Origin: Myxococcus dinghuensis
GTDB taxonomy: Bacteria; Myxococcota; Myxococcia; Myxococcales; Myxococcaceae
NCBI RefSeq assembly: GCF_024198235.1
Contig: NZ_JAKCFB010000001.1
Location: 620,001 to 684,000 of the forward strand
Length of the DNA stretch: 64,000 bases
Direction of reading: 5' to 3'
How positions within the stretch are numbered: the first letter of the stretch is position 1; every line of letters starts with the position of its first letter. Below the pieces are notes generated by a model that did not search any database, was not told the DNA's origin, and saw only the letters and a list, made by a program, of their open reading frames with translations. The translations under genes were made by a program, and so were the position numbers. Positions 18,068-27,177 of this stretch are shown here, piece after piece.

Positions 18068-19114
18068 ATGGAGGCCATGGTGGGGAAGCAGCCGCAGCCG
18101 GTGACGATTGCCTTCGACGTGATGGGGACGGACCACGGCCCGGCGGAGGTGGTGCGCGGTGCCGCGCAACTCTCCCTGGACTCCCCTCACATCCACGCGC
18201 TGCTGGTGGGGGACCGCACCCTCATCGACAACGCGCTCGCGGAGACCAAGCACAACGGCGAGCGCATCTCCGTGCAGCACGCCGCGGACTTCGTGGGCAT
18301 GGACGAGAAGCCGGGCGAGGCGCTGGCGCGCAAGCCCAACGCGTCCGTGTCCGTGGCCGCGCGGCTGGTGGCGGAGGGCGAGGCCCAGGCCCTGGTGTCC
18401 GCGGGCAACACGGGCGCGGGCGTGCTGGCGTGCGCGCGCCACTTCCAGCTCATCCCCGGCGTGCGCCGCGCGGCGCTGGCCACGGTGTACCCCACGCGCT
18501 CGGTGCGCGGCGCCAAGGAGGACCCCTTCTCCCTCATCCTCGACGTGGGGGCCACGGTGGAGGCCAACGCGGAGGACCTGGTGACGTTCGCCGTCATGGG
18601 CTCCGCGTACGCGCGCATCATCTCCCGCAACGAGCGGCCCAAGGTGGCGCTGCTCTCCAACGGCGTGGAGCCGCAGAAGGGCCCGCCGCGCGTGGTGGAG
18701 GCGCACGCGCGCCTGTCGGAGATGGGCGCCATCAACTTCATCGGCAACGTGGAGGGCATCGACATCCCCAAGGGCACCGCGGACGTCATCGTCACGGACG
18801 GCTTCGTGGGCAACGTGTGCCTGAAGATGCTGGAGGGCGTGCACGAGACCGTCGTGGAGCTGGCCCAGTACGCCTACAAGGAGAGCCTGCGCTGGCGCGC
18901 GGGCCTGGCCATGTTGTCCAGCGGCATCCAGCGCATCAAGGACATCACGGACTGGAACCAGTACGGCGGGGCGCCCATCCTCGGGTTCGACCGCATCTTC
19001 ATCAAGGCGCACGGCCGGTCGAAGGCGCGCGCCATCGCCAACGCGGGCAAGGTGGCGGCGAAGGTGGTCGCCAACAACCTGGGGCAGGCCATCCGGGAAG
19101 GCCTCCAGAAGTGA
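18068..19114 (+). CDS. plsX: Phosphate acyltransferase PlsX
   Basis: 348 residues starting at ATG 18068 (AAAGG 7 bases upstream; ATG 18077 is an alternative). PlsX converts acyl-ACP and phosphate to acyl-phosphate, the donor for PlsY in phospholipid synthesis. Motifs are IAFDVMGTDHGP at the N-terminus, ALVSAGNTGA, LDVGATVEANAEDL, NFIGNVEGIDIPKG and DVIVTDGFVGNVCLK. The family's usual rpmF and fab neighbours are absent here. Instead its stop overlaps by 4 bases the start of a HAD/App1-like gene. Confidence 0.95.
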   Translation: MEAMVGKQPQPVTIAFDVMGTDHGPAEVVRGAAQLSLDSPHIHALLVGDRTLIDNALAETKHNGERISVQHAADFVGMDEKPGEALARKPNASVSVAARLVAEGEAQALVSAGNTGAGVLACARHFQLIPGVRRAALATVYPTRSVRGAKEDPFSLILDVGATVEANAEDLVTFAVMGSAYARIISRNERPKVALLSNGVEPQKGPPRVVEAHARLSEMGAINFIGNVEGIDIPKGTADVIVTDGFVGNVCLKMLEGVHETVVELAQYAYKESLRWRAGLAMLSSGIQRIKDITDWNQYGGAPILGFDRIFIKAHGRSKARAIANAGKVAAKVVANNLGQAIREGLQK

Positions 19115-20154
19115 GTCTGCCGGACCGTATCGATCCGCGTCCGCCACGGCGCATCTACCGCTGGGACCTGGACAAGACGTACCTCCAGACGGACTTCGAC
19201 TCGCTCAAGGACCTGCTGCGCACCGCCTTCCAGAAGGCCCACGAGAAGGTCGCGGTGCCGGGCGCCAGCGCGCTCATCCGCGAGCTGTCGGAGAATGGCG
19301 ACTCGCGGCTGTGCATCGTCTCCGGCAGCCCCAAGCAGATGCGGGCGGTGCTGGAGGAGAAGCTCAAGCTGGACGGGGTGCGGTGGGACGAGTTCGTCCT
19401 CAAGGACAACGTGGGCAACCTCCTGCGCGGGCGCTTCCGGGCGCTGCGCGGGCAGGTGGGCTACAAGCTGCCCGCCATCCTGGAGAGCCGCGTGCACGCG
19501 CCGGTGGAGGCCGAGGAGGTGCTCTTCGGTGACGACGCGGAGGCGGACGCGTTCATCTACTCGCTCTACGCGGACCTCATCGCCGGGCGCGTGGACGAGC
19601 GCGTGCTGTCGCAGGTGCTGGAGGCGGGCGGGGTGTACCCGGACGACGCGGAGCGCGTGCGGGCGGCGTGGAAGCAGATCGCCGTCGCGGACCCCGTGCG
19701 GCGCATCTTCATCCACCTGGACAAGCTGACGCCGCCCGCGCACTTCACGCCCTACGGGCCGCGCGTGGTGCCCATCTTCAACTACTTCCAGGCCGCGCTC
19801 GTGCTGCTCGCGGACGGCCACCTGTCCGCGCCCCAGGTGCTGAAGATCGCCGTGGAGATGGTGCAGACGGCGGGGCACAACATCATCACCCTGTCGAACT
19901 CGTTCCAGGACCTGCTGCGCCGGGGCCTGCCGCTGCAGCAGGCGGCCATCGCGCTGTCCCAGGCGTTGGAGGGGCCCAACAAGCTCCTGGCGGCGATGCG
20001 GCCCATGCCCGACATCCTCTCCGCCTTCAGCAAGCGCCTGGCCGCGCTGGGCACGCCGCCTCCGCCCCCGCCGGTGCAGGCGGTGGACTACGTCTCCCTC
20101 ATCCACCACGCCCTGCCGCGCAACCACAAGGGCCGCACCAAGCCCTCCCCCTGA
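19111..20154 (+). CDS. App1-like HAD-superfamily phosphatase
   Basis: 347 residues from GTG 19111, which overlaps the plsX stop (GTGA). The N-terminus has a HAD active-site motif YRWDLDKTYLQTDF (nucleophile Asp in DLDKT), motif II CIVSGSPKQM, the lysine of motif III in GYKLPAI and the acidic motif IV LFGDDAEADAFIY. This pattern occurs in DUF2183/App1-type phosphatidate phosphatases. Coupling to plsX suggests work on phosphatidate or an acyl-phosphate intermediate, but this is inference. The C-terminal 140 residues are helical and unassigned. Confidence 0.65.
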   Translation: MSLPDRIDPRPPRRIYRWDLDKTYLQTDFDSLKDLLRTAFQKAHEKVAVPGASALIRELSENGDSRLCIVSGSPKQMRAVLEEKLKLDGVRWDEFVLKDNVGNLLRGRFRALRGQVGYKLPAILESRVHAPVEAEEVLFGDDAEADAFIYSLYADLIAGRVDERVLSQVLEAGGVYPDDAERVRAAWKQIAVADPVRRIFIHLDKLTPPAHFTPYGPRVVPIFNYFQAALVLLADGHLSAPQVLKIAVEMVQTAGHNIITLSNSFQDLLRRGLPLQQAAIALSQALEGPNKLLAAMRPMPDILSAFSKRLAALGTPPPPPPVQAVDYVSLIHHALPRNHKGRTKPSP

Positions 20155-20157
20155 GGT

Positions 20158-20187
20158 CCACCCCAGGCCGCCCGACCTCCGGGGTGG
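20158..20187 (+). terminator. Hairpin after the plsX operon
   Basis: CCACCCC (20158-20164) and GGGGTGG (20181-20187) form a 7-bp GC stem with a 16-base loop, 4 bases past the stop. No T tract follows. Confidence 0.5.
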
Positions 20188-20611
20188 CTCGGCGGGGATG
20201 GGGGTCGCCTGGTCGCCCCCGGGGCTCCCGGGCGTGCCCTCCCCGGTGTGCCGTCTGTCGGGGGGACCCTCCAGGCGGGCGGGGGGCCGGGACGGATTGT
20301 TCCCAGAACGTTTCGGGCCACCGGAGTGTTGATGGGGAACAGAGTCATCCGGGAGGGCGGCGACCCCGCGGGCTTCCGGTCACGAGGTGGATACTCGTGC
20401 GTGAGTGCCACATTCCGCCGCCCCTGGAGCGCGCCCCGAACCGGATGCCCTTCGCCCCCTCTCCGACCGCCTGGCCAGGCCCCCCTTCGCCCGGGACGCG
20501 CCGGGTGGGGTACGACGGCTCCACCCTCCAGGAGGGCCCGCACAAAGTGCGCTACACCCCCCATGGGTGGATGCGCTATAGACGGCTGCCCCTGAAGCAC
20601 CCCGGGTCGGG
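20188..20611. other. Intergenic region before pcnB
   Basis: About 420 bases with no convincing gene. It holds an inverted repeat TGTTCCC (20298-20304) / GGGAACA (20335-20341), a compact hairpin CCCTCC-A-GGAGGG near 20525, and a -10-like TATAGA at 20577-20582 without a clear -35 box. These may belong to the pcnB promoter region. Confidence 0.4.
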
Positions 20612-22471
20612 GTGTCCAAGGTGATGAAGCGAGTTTTGACTGAAACGCCGCCTGCCGGCGGTCCCCCGCCACCTGCGCCCGAATTCGACGCGCGCGAGGT
20701 GACCTCATTCGAGGCGGCGGTGGGCTCCGAGCGCGGCGAACAAGAGGTTTCCATGTCTTCCAATCTGGAGCTGACAGCTCCGCCCTCGGAACAGGCGAAC
20801 GCCTCCGAGCCCGTGTCCGCTGAACCCACGATTTCCACACCCGTCTCCGAAGCCGAGCGCCCCCTCCCCGCGATGGATGCGCCGGCCCGCCTGCTCGCCC
20901 CCGACGTCGACGACGACGCGGAGGACGACGAGGAGGACGACGACGAGTCCGACGGCCTGGAGAACGGCTTCGACGAGGCCGTCCTGGGGGCCGCGGAGGT
21001 GCTCGCCGCCGCCGAGGCGCAGGACGCCGCGGACGCCGCCGCGCGCGAGGACGAGGTGGAGCAGGTGCCCACCGTGCTCGAGCCGGAGCCGGAGCCCACG
21101 CCCTTCGAGCGCGAGCTGCACGCGCCCCACCTGCGCGCCTCGGGCGAGCCGGCGGAGATCGACCCGGACGAGCTGGACCCTGACGCGCTGAAGGTGGTGC
21201 TGCGCCTGCACCAGCACGGACACCAGGCGTACCTGGTGGGAGGCTGCGTGCGCGACCTGCTGCTGGGTCGCAAGCCCAAGGACTTCGACGTCGCCACCAG
21301 CGCGCACCCCAACGAGGTGCGCGCCATCTTCCGCAACTGCCGCCTCATCGGTCGGCGCTTCCGGCTGGCGCACGTCTACTTCAAGGGTGGGAAGATCATC
21401 GAGGTCTCCACCTTCCGCGCCAACCCCACGGAGCTGGAGAGCGCGGCGGCGCCGGAGGAGGAGCACGAGGCGGGGGAGGATGACCTGCTCATCACCCACG
21501 ACAACGTCTTCGGCACCGCGCAGCAGGACGCGCGCCGCCGGGACTTCACCATCAACGGCCTGTTCTACGACGTGAGCGAGGGACGGGTCATCGACTACGT
21601 CCGCGGGCGCCGCGACCTGGACGAGCGCTTCATCCGCACCATCGGCGACCCGGAGGTCCGCATGCGCGAGGACCCGGTGCGCATCCTGCGCGCCGTGCGC
21701 TTCGCCGCGAAGCTGGACCTGGACATCGAGTCGCGCACCTACGCGGCGATGGAGGGCGCGGTGGAGGACCTGCCGCGCTGCGCGCCCGCGCGCCTCCTGG
21801 AGGAGACCTTCCGCCTCATCCGCGGCGGCGTCTCCGCCCCGGCCCTCAAGCTGCTGGACGCGCTGGACGCGCTGAAGCTGCTGCTGCCGCCGGTCAACGC
21901 GTACCTCAAGCATCACGGCAAGGAGGGCGAGCGCACCTTCTACGCGTTCGCCGAGTCGCTGGACCGGCGGGTGAGGGCGGGCGAGTCGCTGGACGACGCC
22001 ATCCTCCTGGCCGCGCTGCTGGTGCCCATCAGCCGCTCCACGCCGCCGGCCGAGCCGCAGGAGGGGGGCCGCCCCTCCGTGTCGCAGGTGGTGGAGGAGC
22101 TGCTCGCGGGCTTCGTGCAGACCGCGCGCCTGCCCCGCCGCATCGCCGAGCGCTGCCGCATGCTGCTGCTGGCCCAGCGCACCCTGTCGGGCGAGCGCCG
22201 CCGCAAGAGCGCCGCCTTCCGTCGCCACCCGCTGTTCGGAGAGGCGCTCACCGTCTACGAGATGACGGTGGAGGCCACCGGCGAGGGGCGGGACCAGCTC
22301 GACGCGTGGAAGGCCGGCGAGGTGCCGTCTCCGCGCGCGGAGTCCGCTGACGGCGAGGGCTCGGAGCCGGGGGGCCAGCGCAAGCGCCGCCGCCGCCGCC
22401 GCCGCCGCCGTTCCTCCGGGGAGGGTTCCGCGTCCGCGGGCTCCTCCGGTTCGGGTGCCGGCGAGGCGTGA
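20612..22471 (+). CDS. pcnB: Poly(A) polymerase I with acidic N-terminal and arginine-rich C-terminal extensions
   Basis: 619 residues if the GTG at 20612 is used. The ATG at 20754 (571 residues) has a better ribosome-binding site, AGAGG 8 bases upstream, so the start is uncertain. Residues about 95-120 are almost all D/E. From about residue 200 comes the class II nucleotidyltransferase head: GHQAYLVGGCVRDLLLGR, KPKDFDVATSA (the catalytic DxD), and RRFRLAHVYF. RRRDFTINGLFYD follows as the neck, then the EDPVRILRAVRFAAKL RNA-binding motif. This pattern indicates PcnB rather than a CCA-adding enzyme. The last 40 residues contain a run of ten arginines. It polyadenylates RNA 3' ends for decay. 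It is coupled to the next gene by GTGA. Confidence 0.88.
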   Translation: MSKVMKRVLTETPPAGGPPPPAPEFDAREVTSFEAAVGSERGEQEVSMSSNLELTAPPSEQANASEPVSAEPTISTPVSEAERPLPAMDAPARLLAPDVDDDAEDDEEDDDESDGLENGFDEAVLGAAEVLAAAEAQDAADAAAREDEVEQVPTVLEPEPEPTPFERELHAPHLRASGEPAEIDPDELDPDALKVVLRLHQHGHQAYLVGGCVRDLLLGRKPKDFDVATSAHPNEVRAIFRNCRLIGRRFRLAHVYFKGGKIIEVSTFRANPTELESAAAPEEEHEAGEDDLLITHDNVFGTAQQDARRRDFTINGLFYDVSEGRVIDYVRGRRDLDERFIRTIGDPEVRMREDPVRILRAVRFAAKLDLDIESRTYAAMEGAVEDLPRCAPARLLEETFRLIRGGVSAPALKLLDALDALKLLLPPVNAYLKHHGKEGERTFYAFAESLDRRVRAGESLDDAILLAALLVPISRSTPPAEPQEGGRPSVSQVVEELLAGFVQTARLPRRIAERCRMLLLAQRTLSGERRRKSAAFRRHPLFGEALTVYEMTVEATGEGRDQLDAWKAGEVPSPRAESADGEGSEPGGQRKRRRRRRRRRSSGEGSASAGSSGSGAGEA

Positions 22472-23385
22472 GCGCCTCCCAGTCACGGGCCCGGGTGTAT
22501 GGCGGGCTCGTGGTGGGCGTGGTGGCCGTCTCCTGGGCCGCGCCCCTCATCCGCTTCGCCGAGGCGCCGTCGCTGGCCATCTCCGCCTGGCGCCTCGTCT
22601 TCGCCGCCGTGCCCCTGCTCGCGCTCGCGCTGTGGCGGGGACGCGAGGAGCTGTCCGCGTTGTCCGCCCGCACCTGGGGCTGGCTCGTGCTGTCCGGGGT
22701 GGCCCTGGCGCTGCACTTCGCGACGTGGATCGCCTCCCTCCAGTACACCACCGTGGCCAGCTCCGTGGCGCTCGTCACCACGCAGCCCGTCTGGGTGACG
22801 CTCTTCGCCTGGCTCGCGCTGTCCGAGCGCGTGGGCAGGCGGGGCGTGGTGGCCCTGCTCCTGTGCCTCGCGGGGAGTGTCCTCATCGGCGCGCGGGACT
22901 TCGCCGCGGGCGGGACGGCGCTCTGGGGGGACGTGCTCGCGGTGGTCGGCGCCATCCTCGCGGCGGTGTACTTCGTCGTGGGGCGGCGCGTGCGGGAGGC
23001 CCTGTCGCTGGGCTCCTACGTGGGCGTCGTCTACGCCGTCGCCGCCGTGGCGCTGGTGGCCGCGCACGGCGCCGTGGACGCGCCGCTGACGGGCTTCCCG
23101 CCCCGCACCTGGGGCGTGCTGGTGGCCCTGGCGCTGGTGCCGCAGCTCATCGGCCATTCGTTGCTCAACGCCTCCGTGCGCCACCTGTCCGCGCCCTTCG
23201 TCGCGGTGGCCGCGTTGGGGGAGCCCGTGCTGTCGACGGTGTGGGCGGCGGCGCTGCTCGCCGAGACGCCGGACTGGGTGCAGTTGACGGGGGGCGCGCT
23301 GGCGCTCGTGGGCGTGGTCCTCATGTCGCGCGAGGAGTCGGCGCGCCAGCCGCCACCCCCGGACCTGGTGCCGGCGGCGGACTGA
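22468..23385 (+). CDS. EamA/DMT-family transporter
   Basis: 305 residues, GTG start overlapping the pcnB stop by 4 bases. Ten hydrophobic helices are arranged as two EamA repeats, each five helices long; the N-terminal half begins VGVVAVSWAAPLIRFAEAPSLAISAWRL and ends LCLAGSVLIGARDF. The second half ends with LGEPVLSTVWAAALLAETPDWVQLTGGALALVGVVLMS, the typical end of the drug/metabolite transporter family. The substrate is unknown. It converges on dinB, 11 bases away. Confidence 0.85.
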   Translation: MSASQSRARVYGGLVVGVVAVSWAAPLIRFAEAPSLAISAWRLVFAAVPLLALALWRGREELSALSARTWGWLVLSGVALALHFATWIASLQYTTVASSVALVTTQPVWVTLFAWLALSERVGRRGVVALLLCLAGSVLIGARDFAAGGTALWGDVLAVVGAILAAVYFVVGRRVREALSLGSYVGVVYAVAAVALVAAHGAVDAPLTGFPPRTWGVLVALALVPQLIGHSLLNASVRHLSAPFVAVAALGEPVLSTVWAAALLAETPDWVQLTGGALALVGVVLMSREESARQPPPPDLVPAAD

Positions 23386-23396
23386 CGGGCACGGCC

Positions 23397-24608
23397 TCAG
23401 CGCCGCGGCTTGTTCTTCTCCACGGGGCGCTCGGACCGGTGCTCCTCCGCGTCCGCGGCGCCGCTGGTGCCCGCGATGTCCGCCGTGGTGATGGCCTTGC
23501 TGCCGAAGCGGTCCGCGATGCGATCCAACGCGGCGTTCAGCTTCGCCGTGCGGGGCGGCGCGGCGGGGAAGAGGCCCAACTGGGGCGGCGCTTCGTCCAA
23601 CTGCACGCTCACCCCGGTCAGCCGCATGGGCTTGCCCTCGTGCGCGCGCTCGAGCAGCTCCAGCGCGGCGCGGTAGAGCGTCTGTCCGTCATCCGTCGCC
23701 TCGCGCAGCGTGGTGCGCCGCGTGAGGAGGGTGAAGTCGGAGAGCTTCAGCTTGAGCTGCACCACCCGGCCCTTGAGGTTCGCGCGCCGAAGACGCCGCG
23801 CCACCCGCAGGGCCTGCGCGTGGATGTGGGGCTTGAGGGCGTCCACGCCGGTGAGGTCCTCCTCGAACGTGTCCTCCGCGCCCACGCTCTTGGCCGCGCG
23901 GTCCGGCACCACCTCGCGCGTGTCGATGCCCTGCGACAGCTCCCACAGGTGCCGGCCGCTGGAGCCGAGCCGGGCCTCCAGCCACTCGACGTCGCGCTTG
24001 GCCACGTCGCCAATCGTCTTCAGCCCGGCGCGCTGGAGCGACTCCTCCGTCTTGGGCCCCACGCCCCACAGCCGGGACACGGGCAGGCCCGCGAGGAACG
24101 CCACCGTCTCCTCGGGCCGCACCTCGCGCTGCCCGTTGGGCTTGGCCAGGTCCGAGGCGATCTTCGCCACGAACTTCGCGGAGGCGATGCCCGCGGAGCA
24201 CGGCAGGTCCAGCTCCTCCGAAATCTCCTTGCGGATGCGCCGCGCGATGTCCGCCGGCGTGCCGAACAGGCCCACCGACGCGGTGACGTCGAGGAAGGCC
24301 TCGTCGAGGGAGAGCGGCTCGATGAGCGGAGTGTACCGCTCGAAGATGGCGAACACCTGCTCGCTGGCCTCCGCGTACGCGGGGAAGCGCGGCTTGACGA
24401 CGATGGCGTGGGGCGCGGCCTTCAGCGCGCGCGACATGGGCATGGCGCTGCGCACGCCGAAGGGGCGGACTTCATACGAGGCGGCCACCACCACGCCGCG
24501 CTGGGCGTGCCCGCCGACGATGAGCGGCTTGCCCTTGAGGGCCGGGTTGTCCCGCTGCTCGACGGACGCATAGAAGGCGTCCATGTCCAAGTGGATGATG
24601 GCTCGCAT
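23397..24608 (-). CDS. dinB: DNA polymerase IV (Y family)
   Basis: 403 residues, starting at the ATG where the conserved MRAIIHLDMDAFYASVEQR begins (the frame is open further upstream without similarity). Catalytic residues are visible: D8 and D10 in LDMDAFY and the SLDEAFLDVT motif. The helix-hairpin-helix VSRLWGVGPKTEESLQRAGL and the little-finger domain LPYxKGR-like RRANLKGRVVQLKLKLSDF follow. QLGLF near residue 360 is a beta-clamp binding motif. It performs error-prone lesion bypass. I see no LexA-type box upstream. Confidence 0.93.
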   Translation of the reverse strand: MRAIIHLDMDAFYASVEQRDNPALKGKPLIVGGHAQRGVVVAASYEVRPFGVRSAMPMSRALKAAPHAIVVKPRFPAYAEASEQVFAIFERYTPLIEPLSLDEAFLDVTASVGLFGTPADIARRIRKEISEELDLPCSAGIASAKFVAKIASDLAKPNGQREVRPEETVAFLAGLPVSRLWGVGPKTEESLQRAGLKTIGDVAKRDVEWLEARLGSSGRHLWELSQGIDTREVVPDRAAKSVGAEDTFEEDLTGVDALKPHIHAQALRVARRLRRANLKGRVVQLKLKLSDFTLLTRRTTLREATDDGQTLYRAALELLERAHEGKPMRLTGVSVQLDEAPPQLGLFPAAPPRTAKLNAALDRIADRFGSKAITTADIAGTSGAADAEEHRSERPVEKNKPRR

Positions 24609-24826
24609 CGCAAGAGTCACTCTAACGACTCCCTCTGACGCTTGAAGTGCGTGGAGGTGAAGTCGCGAGCGCACCCCGGATGCGCCTGCAACCGGAGCCG
24701 CCATCTCCCCTCGGCCAGCGGCCCTCCCATCGCGTCGGCGGGGCGTGGAGCGGCCCTCCGGGCGAAGCCAGACGTGGTGCGTCTGGCTGGCCTCGTGGGC
24801 CCGCGCGAACGTGAGAGGCATTGCCC

Positions 24827-25786
24827 TCACGGGGTGAGCACGAGGCGCCGGTCGGGGTCGTCGGAGCGGGCCCAGACCTCGCCGACGCTGGACAGCGGGG
24901 CGCGGTCGACCTCCAGGGACAGCTCGTCCCGGGCGGTGCGGGCAAGGATGTCCGCGACCATGGGCTTCATCTGGTCGACGGGCGGGAAGTTCGCGGTCCC
25001 GCTGCCGATGAGGGACAGGCGCGAGCCTCGCAGCGCCGCGGAGGGCAGGGTGATGTCGGGTGCCGCCATCGCGCCCACGGAGACGATGCGGGTCCCCTCA
25101 CCGGGCGTGTCCTCCGTGCCGAGGTCCGACTTCACCAGCGCGGAGATCAACGCCTCCGTCGCCGGTCCCCAGACGTAGTCGACGACGATGGAGAGGCCCT
25201 TCGCGGCCTCGGCGGCGAAGGCCTGCTGGAGCTCCGTGCGGCCGAGCCGCAGGTCGATGGTGGCGTCCGCGCCGAGCGTGCGCAGCACGTCCTGCCGGCG
25301 CCCCGCCGCGACGACACGCCCCGCGCCCAGGAGCCGGGCGGCGCGGACGGCGAGCCTCCCCGAAGCGCCCGTCGCGCCGAGCACGAGGACGGACTCGCCC
25401 GGACGCAGGTGGCCCCTCCACAGCAGGGGCAGCCACGCGGCCAGACCGGGGTTGACGATGGCGGCGGCCAGGGCCGGGTCGAGGCCCTCCGGCATGGGCA
25501 CCGTCCAGGTCGCGGGCGCGCGCTGGGCCATGGCGCCGAACGGCCGGCGGTGGGTGGAGAAGTAGACCCGAGTGCCGTCCGCGAGCCGCCCCGTTCCATC
25601 CGTGCCGCAGACGACGGGCAGCTTCCGGGGGCTGCTGTAGTGCGTGCCCGCGACGATGGCGCGATCGAGTTGCTTGATGGAGGCCGCCTCGACGGTGACG
25701 AGCGCCTCGCCCGCTTCGGCCGTGGGCTCGTCGAAGTCTCCGAACCGGGGCGTCTGCCCGAGCACCTCCAGGATTGCCGCCTTCAT
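24827..25786 (-). CDS. MDR-family quinone oxidoreductase-like protein
   Basis: 319 residues from ATG 25786 (MKAAILEVLGQTPRFGDFDEP). The N-terminal half is GroES-like (AASIKQLDRAIVAGTHY, LPVVCGTDGTGRLADG) without zinc ligands, and the Rossmann domain has LVLGATGASGRLAVRAARLLGAGRVVAAGR as dinucleotide turn. It resembles the short quinone reductases. It is a different subfamily from the MDR protein at 6898. It diverges from a HAD gene across a 186-base spacer. Confidence 0.8.
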   Translation of the reverse strand: MKAAILEVLGQTPRFGDFDEPTAEAGEALVTVEAASIKQLDRAIVAGTHYSSPRKLPVVCGTDGTGRLADGTRVYFSTHRRPFGAMAQRAPATWTVPMPEGLDPALAAAIVNPGLAAWLPLLWRGHLRPGESVLVLGATGASGRLAVRAARLLGAGRVVAAGRRQDVLRTLGADATIDLRLGRTELQQAFAAEAAKGLSIVVDYVWGPATEALISALVKSDLGTEDTPGEGTRIVSVGAMAAPDITLPSAALRGSRLSLIGSGTANFPPVDQMKPMVADILARTARDELSLEVDRAPLSSVGEVWARSDDPDRRLVLTP

Positions 25787-25972
25787 TCCGTGCTCCCTCC
25801 AGGCCCGGAGCCACGCGGCCCCGGGAGGCCCCGGACTCTCGCCCGCCCGGCGGGGGAGGGCCAGCGACAACGCGGAGCGCGGACGGCTCCTGCTGGCGGG
25901 CGGACACGCGCCCGGGGCGCGAGGGCGTGGTCCCCGTCGCGGCGTCGACCGTGGTACTCCCGGGAGCCGCGC

Positions 25973-26617
25973 ATGCCCGCATACCGCCTGATCATCTTCG
26001 ACTTCGACGGCACCCTCGCCGACACGTTTCCGTGGTTCCGTGCCGTGTTCAACGGCGTGGCCGAGCGGTTCGGGCTGGCGCGCCTGTCGCCGGAGGAGTT
26101 CGAGTCCATGCGCAGCCTCTCCGGCCGCGAAATCATGGCGAGGATGAAGGTCCCCGCGTGGAAGCTGCCGTTCATCATCAGTCACATGCGCCGGGAGAAG
26201 CTCGCGGCGGCGGCGTCCACGCGTCTGTTCACCGGCGTCCCGGAGCTGCTCGTGGACCTGAAGGCGGCTGGGAAGTCGGTGGCCATCGTCAGCTCGGACA
26301 GCGAGGCCTCCGTGCGCGCCGTGCTGGGGCGGCTGGTGACCCACGTGGACCACTTCGACTGTGGCGCCGGACTCTTCGGCAAGGCCGCCAAGTTCCGCGC
26401 GATGGTGAAGCGCGCGGGCGTGCGGCGCGAGGAGGCGCTCTGCGTCGGCGACGAGATTCGCGACCTGGAGGCCGCGAGCGAGGCGGACATCGCGGCGGCG
26501 GCGGTGAGCTGGGGCTACACGGAGGCGGACGCGCTGGCGCGGCGCGGGCCTGTCTATCTATTCCACGCGGTGGAGGACCTGCGGGCGATGCTCCTGCCCG
26601 GTGGGCCGGGGCGGTGA
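25973..26617 (+). CDS. HAD-superfamily phosphatase (Gph/PGP-like)
   Basis: 214 residues. HAD motifs are in order: IIFDFDGTLADTF (motif I), AIVSSDSEASVRAV (motif II), GKAAKFRAMVKRAG with the lysine of motif III and CVGDEIRDLEAASEADI (motif IV). An alpha-helical cap lies between residues 20 and 85, as in phosphoglycolate phosphatases. SWGYTEADALARRGPVYLF is the usual C-terminal block of that subfamily. It is probably a small-molecule phosphatase; the substrate is not evident. Confidence 0.82.
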   Translation: MPAYRLIIFDFDGTLADTFPWFRAVFNGVAERFGLARLSPEEFESMRSLSGREIMARMKVPAWKLPFIISHMRREKLAAAASTRLFTGVPELLVDLKAAGKSVAIVSSDSEASVRAVLGRLVTHVDHFDCGAGLFGKAAKFRAMVKRAGVRREEALCVGDEIRDLEAASEADIAAAAVSWGYTEADALARRGPVYLFHAVEDLRAMLLPGGPGR

Positions 26618-26623
26618 CCAATC

Positions 26624-26642
26624 CCTGTCATTGAATGACGGG
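26624..26642 (+). terminator. Small hairpin after the HAD gene
   Basis: CCTGTCA (26624-26630) pairs with TGACGGG (26636-26642) with one G-T pair and a 5-base loop, 6 bases past the stop. No T tract is present. Confidence 0.35.
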
Positions 26643-26759
26643 ATGGCCGCTGGATGACTCAGCCCCGAGGGTGGGTTGGTTGAAGTCGCGCGGCGTCTCC
26701 GACAAGGGTTTGCCCCGGCACGGCGCCATCCCGCCCGTGTCGACACCCCTGGAGGTTCC

Positions 26760-27113
26760 ATGTCTCGCAGTCATCCGCTCTCGTTCCTCGCGGTACTCGC
26801 GCTGCTCTCGTGTCTGTACGCCGGCGAAAGCCACGCGCAGAACGCGCAGGGCGGTGTCGTCAATCACGGGGACTTCATCACCGTCCCCTACGGCACGGTT
26901 GGCGACTGGGTCCTCCATGTCTCGCCTTACCGGCTGGGGATGGAGGAGCCCGGTTCCGAGGGGGACAATGCCTTGCTGAGGATCGATTGCTACGTGGTGC
27001 AGATCAACCAATACACGTGGCAGGTCGTCGCTCAATACAAGTACCGGTACTCCAACGCGCCGCATGGAACCTGGTACACCGGCTCGGCCAACTACATGCT
27101 CGTCCACAAGTAG
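26760..27113 (+). CDS. Small secreted orphan protein
   Basis: 117 residues from ATG 26760, which has GGAGG 5 bases upstream. A signal peptide (residues 1-24, cleavage after SHA) is followed by a mature part of about 90 residues rich in Y, W and N, for example YTWQVVAQYKYRYSNAPHGTWY, which suggests a small beta-sandwich or surface-exposed fold. One cysteine only (CYVVQ). I do not recognise the family. A terminator shared with the opposing gene follows. Confidence 0.65.
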   Translation: MSRSHPLSFLAVLALLSCLYAGESHAQNAQGGVVNHGDFITVPYGTVGDWVLHVSPYRLGMEEPGSEGDNALLRIDCYVVQINQYTWQVVAQYKYRYSNAPHGTWYTGSANYMLVHK

Positions 27114-27133
27114 CCGCCGCTCCGTCCCTCGAA

Positions 27134-27170
27134 GACTCCGCTGACGGGCATGTCCGCCGCCAGCGGAGTC
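27134..27170. terminator. Bidirectional hairpin terminator between convergent genes
   Basis: Perfect 10-bp arms GACTCCGCTG (27134-27143) and CAGCGGAGTC (27161-27170), 17-base loop, lying between the ends of the genes at 26760 and 27178. Confidence 0.7.
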
Positions 27171-27177
27171 GTCTGGT

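Noticed and set aside
24609..24826. Extended N-terminus of dinB
   Set aside because: The frame is open for 74 more codons but the sequence has no polymerase similarity, and the conserved family start coincides with the ATG at 24608.
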